From Candidatus Gerdarchaeota archaeon (GTDB lineage Archaea > Asgardarchaeota > Heimdallarchaeia > JABLTI01): 13,120 bases of DNA. The position numbers and the translations under genes are program-made. Shown in pieces: positions 12,654-13,120 of this stretch. How positions within the stretch are numbered: position 1 is the stretch's first letter; every line of letters starts with the position of its first letter. The stretch is from the NCBI GenBank assembly GCA_016840905.1, contig JAEORM010000294.1, positions 1 through 13,120 on the forward strand. Direction: 5' to 3'. Under the pieces are notes generated by a model. That model worked only from the letters and a program-made list of their open reading frames with translations, had not been told where the DNA came from and made no database searches.

Positions 12654-13120
12654 ATGGAATCACACAGCCCTGAAGATGATATTAAAATCGTTGTAACCGG
12701 TCCATACAACGCAGGTAAATCTGAGTTTGTACAGAGATTTGGTTCAAAACCAATTAATGTTGCAGTTAATGGAACAACAGTGGGTTTAGATTTCACACAT
12801 GAGATGATAGAAAATTATCATGTCCATATCTTTGGCACGCCAGGTCAAGACCATTTTCAAGATGTCCAACAATGTGTTGCCCGTGGTGCTATGGGAATTA
12901 TTATGGTTATTGATAGTACTGATCCATCTACATTCTCTCAAGTGGAGGCATTAACTAAAAGAATTAAGGCTGTATGTGGTCGAGTTCCTCTTGTTATCTG
13001 TGCAAATAAACAAGATAAAGACGGTGCTATATCTCCAGATAGAATTAAGCAAATGCTTGATTTCAAAGGAAAGGTGATAGGTACCTCAGCGCTTCATGGT
13101 GAGGGGACAAAGACTACACT
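12654..13120 (+). CDS. Small GTPase, SRPRB-like/COG2229 type (N-terminal 155 codons, cut by window edge)
   Basis: Ras-superfamily-like GTP-binding protein. G1/P-loop: GPYNAGKS (16-23). G2 candidate: the threonines in NGTTVGLDF (T41/T42). G3: FGTPGQDHF, with GTPGQ (61-65) where classical GTPases have DTAGQ, so the usual Asp is Gly. G4: NKQD (118-121). G5: TSALHGEG (144-151). The form FGTPGQ followed by RGAMGIIMVID is characteristic of the COG2229 group, often encoded beside Roadblock/LC7 proteins in archaea and bacteria. There is no TM segment in the visible part. The ATG at 12654 is supported by GGTGG (12642-12646) with seven bases of spacing. Only a few C-terminal residues of a typical 180-200-residue protein are missing. 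The frame stays open to the right edge. Confidence 0.9.
   Translation, partial: MESHSPEDDIKIVVTGPYNAGKSEFVQRFGSKPINVAVNGTTVGLDFTHEMIENYHVHIFGTPGQDHFQDVQQCVARGAMGIIMVIDSTDPSTFSQVEALTKRIKAVCGRVPLVICANKQDKDGAISPDRIKQMLDFKGKVIGTSALHGEGTKTT

Overview
The window looks like chromosomal DNA of an archaeon with low GC. The evidence is an archaeal-type Holliday junction resolvase (Hjc), an ADP-dependent glucokinase/phosphofructokinase, TATA-like boxes about 25 bases upstream of starts, Shine-Dalgarno sites of the GGTG/GGAGG type, and no bacterial -35/-10 promoters. A Ras-like GTPase of the SRPRB-like (COG2229) type, a HEAT-repeat solenoid and a membrane winged-helix/zinc-ribbon protein would suit an Asgard archaeon or a related lineage. 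That placement is inference; no rRNA is present to settle it.

Layout, left to right: the glycine-rich C-terminus of a membrane protein (+, cut by the left edge); two RDD-family membrane proteins (-); an MFS transporter of the UMF1/Atg22-like group (+); a carboxymuconolactone decarboxylase/AhpD-like protein (-); a two-TM winged-helix plus zinc-ribbon protein (+); a GNAT acetyltransferase (-); a HEAT-repeat protein (+); Hjc (-); a GC-rich structured segment read here as an unrecognised non-coding RNA gene (+, about 7046-7196); an unrecognised 239-residue protein (-); an unrecognised multi-TM protein with a polyacidic tail (+); an ADP-dependent sugar kinase (+, GTG start); a serine beta-lactamase-like hydrolase (-); and the N-terminal 155 codons of a small GTPase (+, cut by the right edge).

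The genes mostly alternate in strand and appear to be transcribed singly. Nearly every gene end carries a compact stem-loop that starts at or overlaps the stop codon, often followed by a T-run. All five convergent protein-coding pairs share one such symmetric hairpin. No multi-gene pathway or defence/mobile island is evident: sugar phosphorylation, transport, DNA repair, acetylation and GTPase signalling sit side by side.

The most interesting element is the 7046-7196 segment. It has about 48% GC (hand count) in a strongly AT-rich context, a TATA box exactly where one is needed for a transcript starting GGCTGG, a long interrupted helix with a nested perfect hairpin, and a 3' part that can fold in two mutually exclusive ways. 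I could not match it to tRNA, 5S rRNA, SRP RNA, RNase P RNA or box C/D guide RNAs. Secondary items are an imperfect direct repeat in the 7913-8157 divergent promoter region and a cluster of palindromes between the hydrolase and the GTPase.
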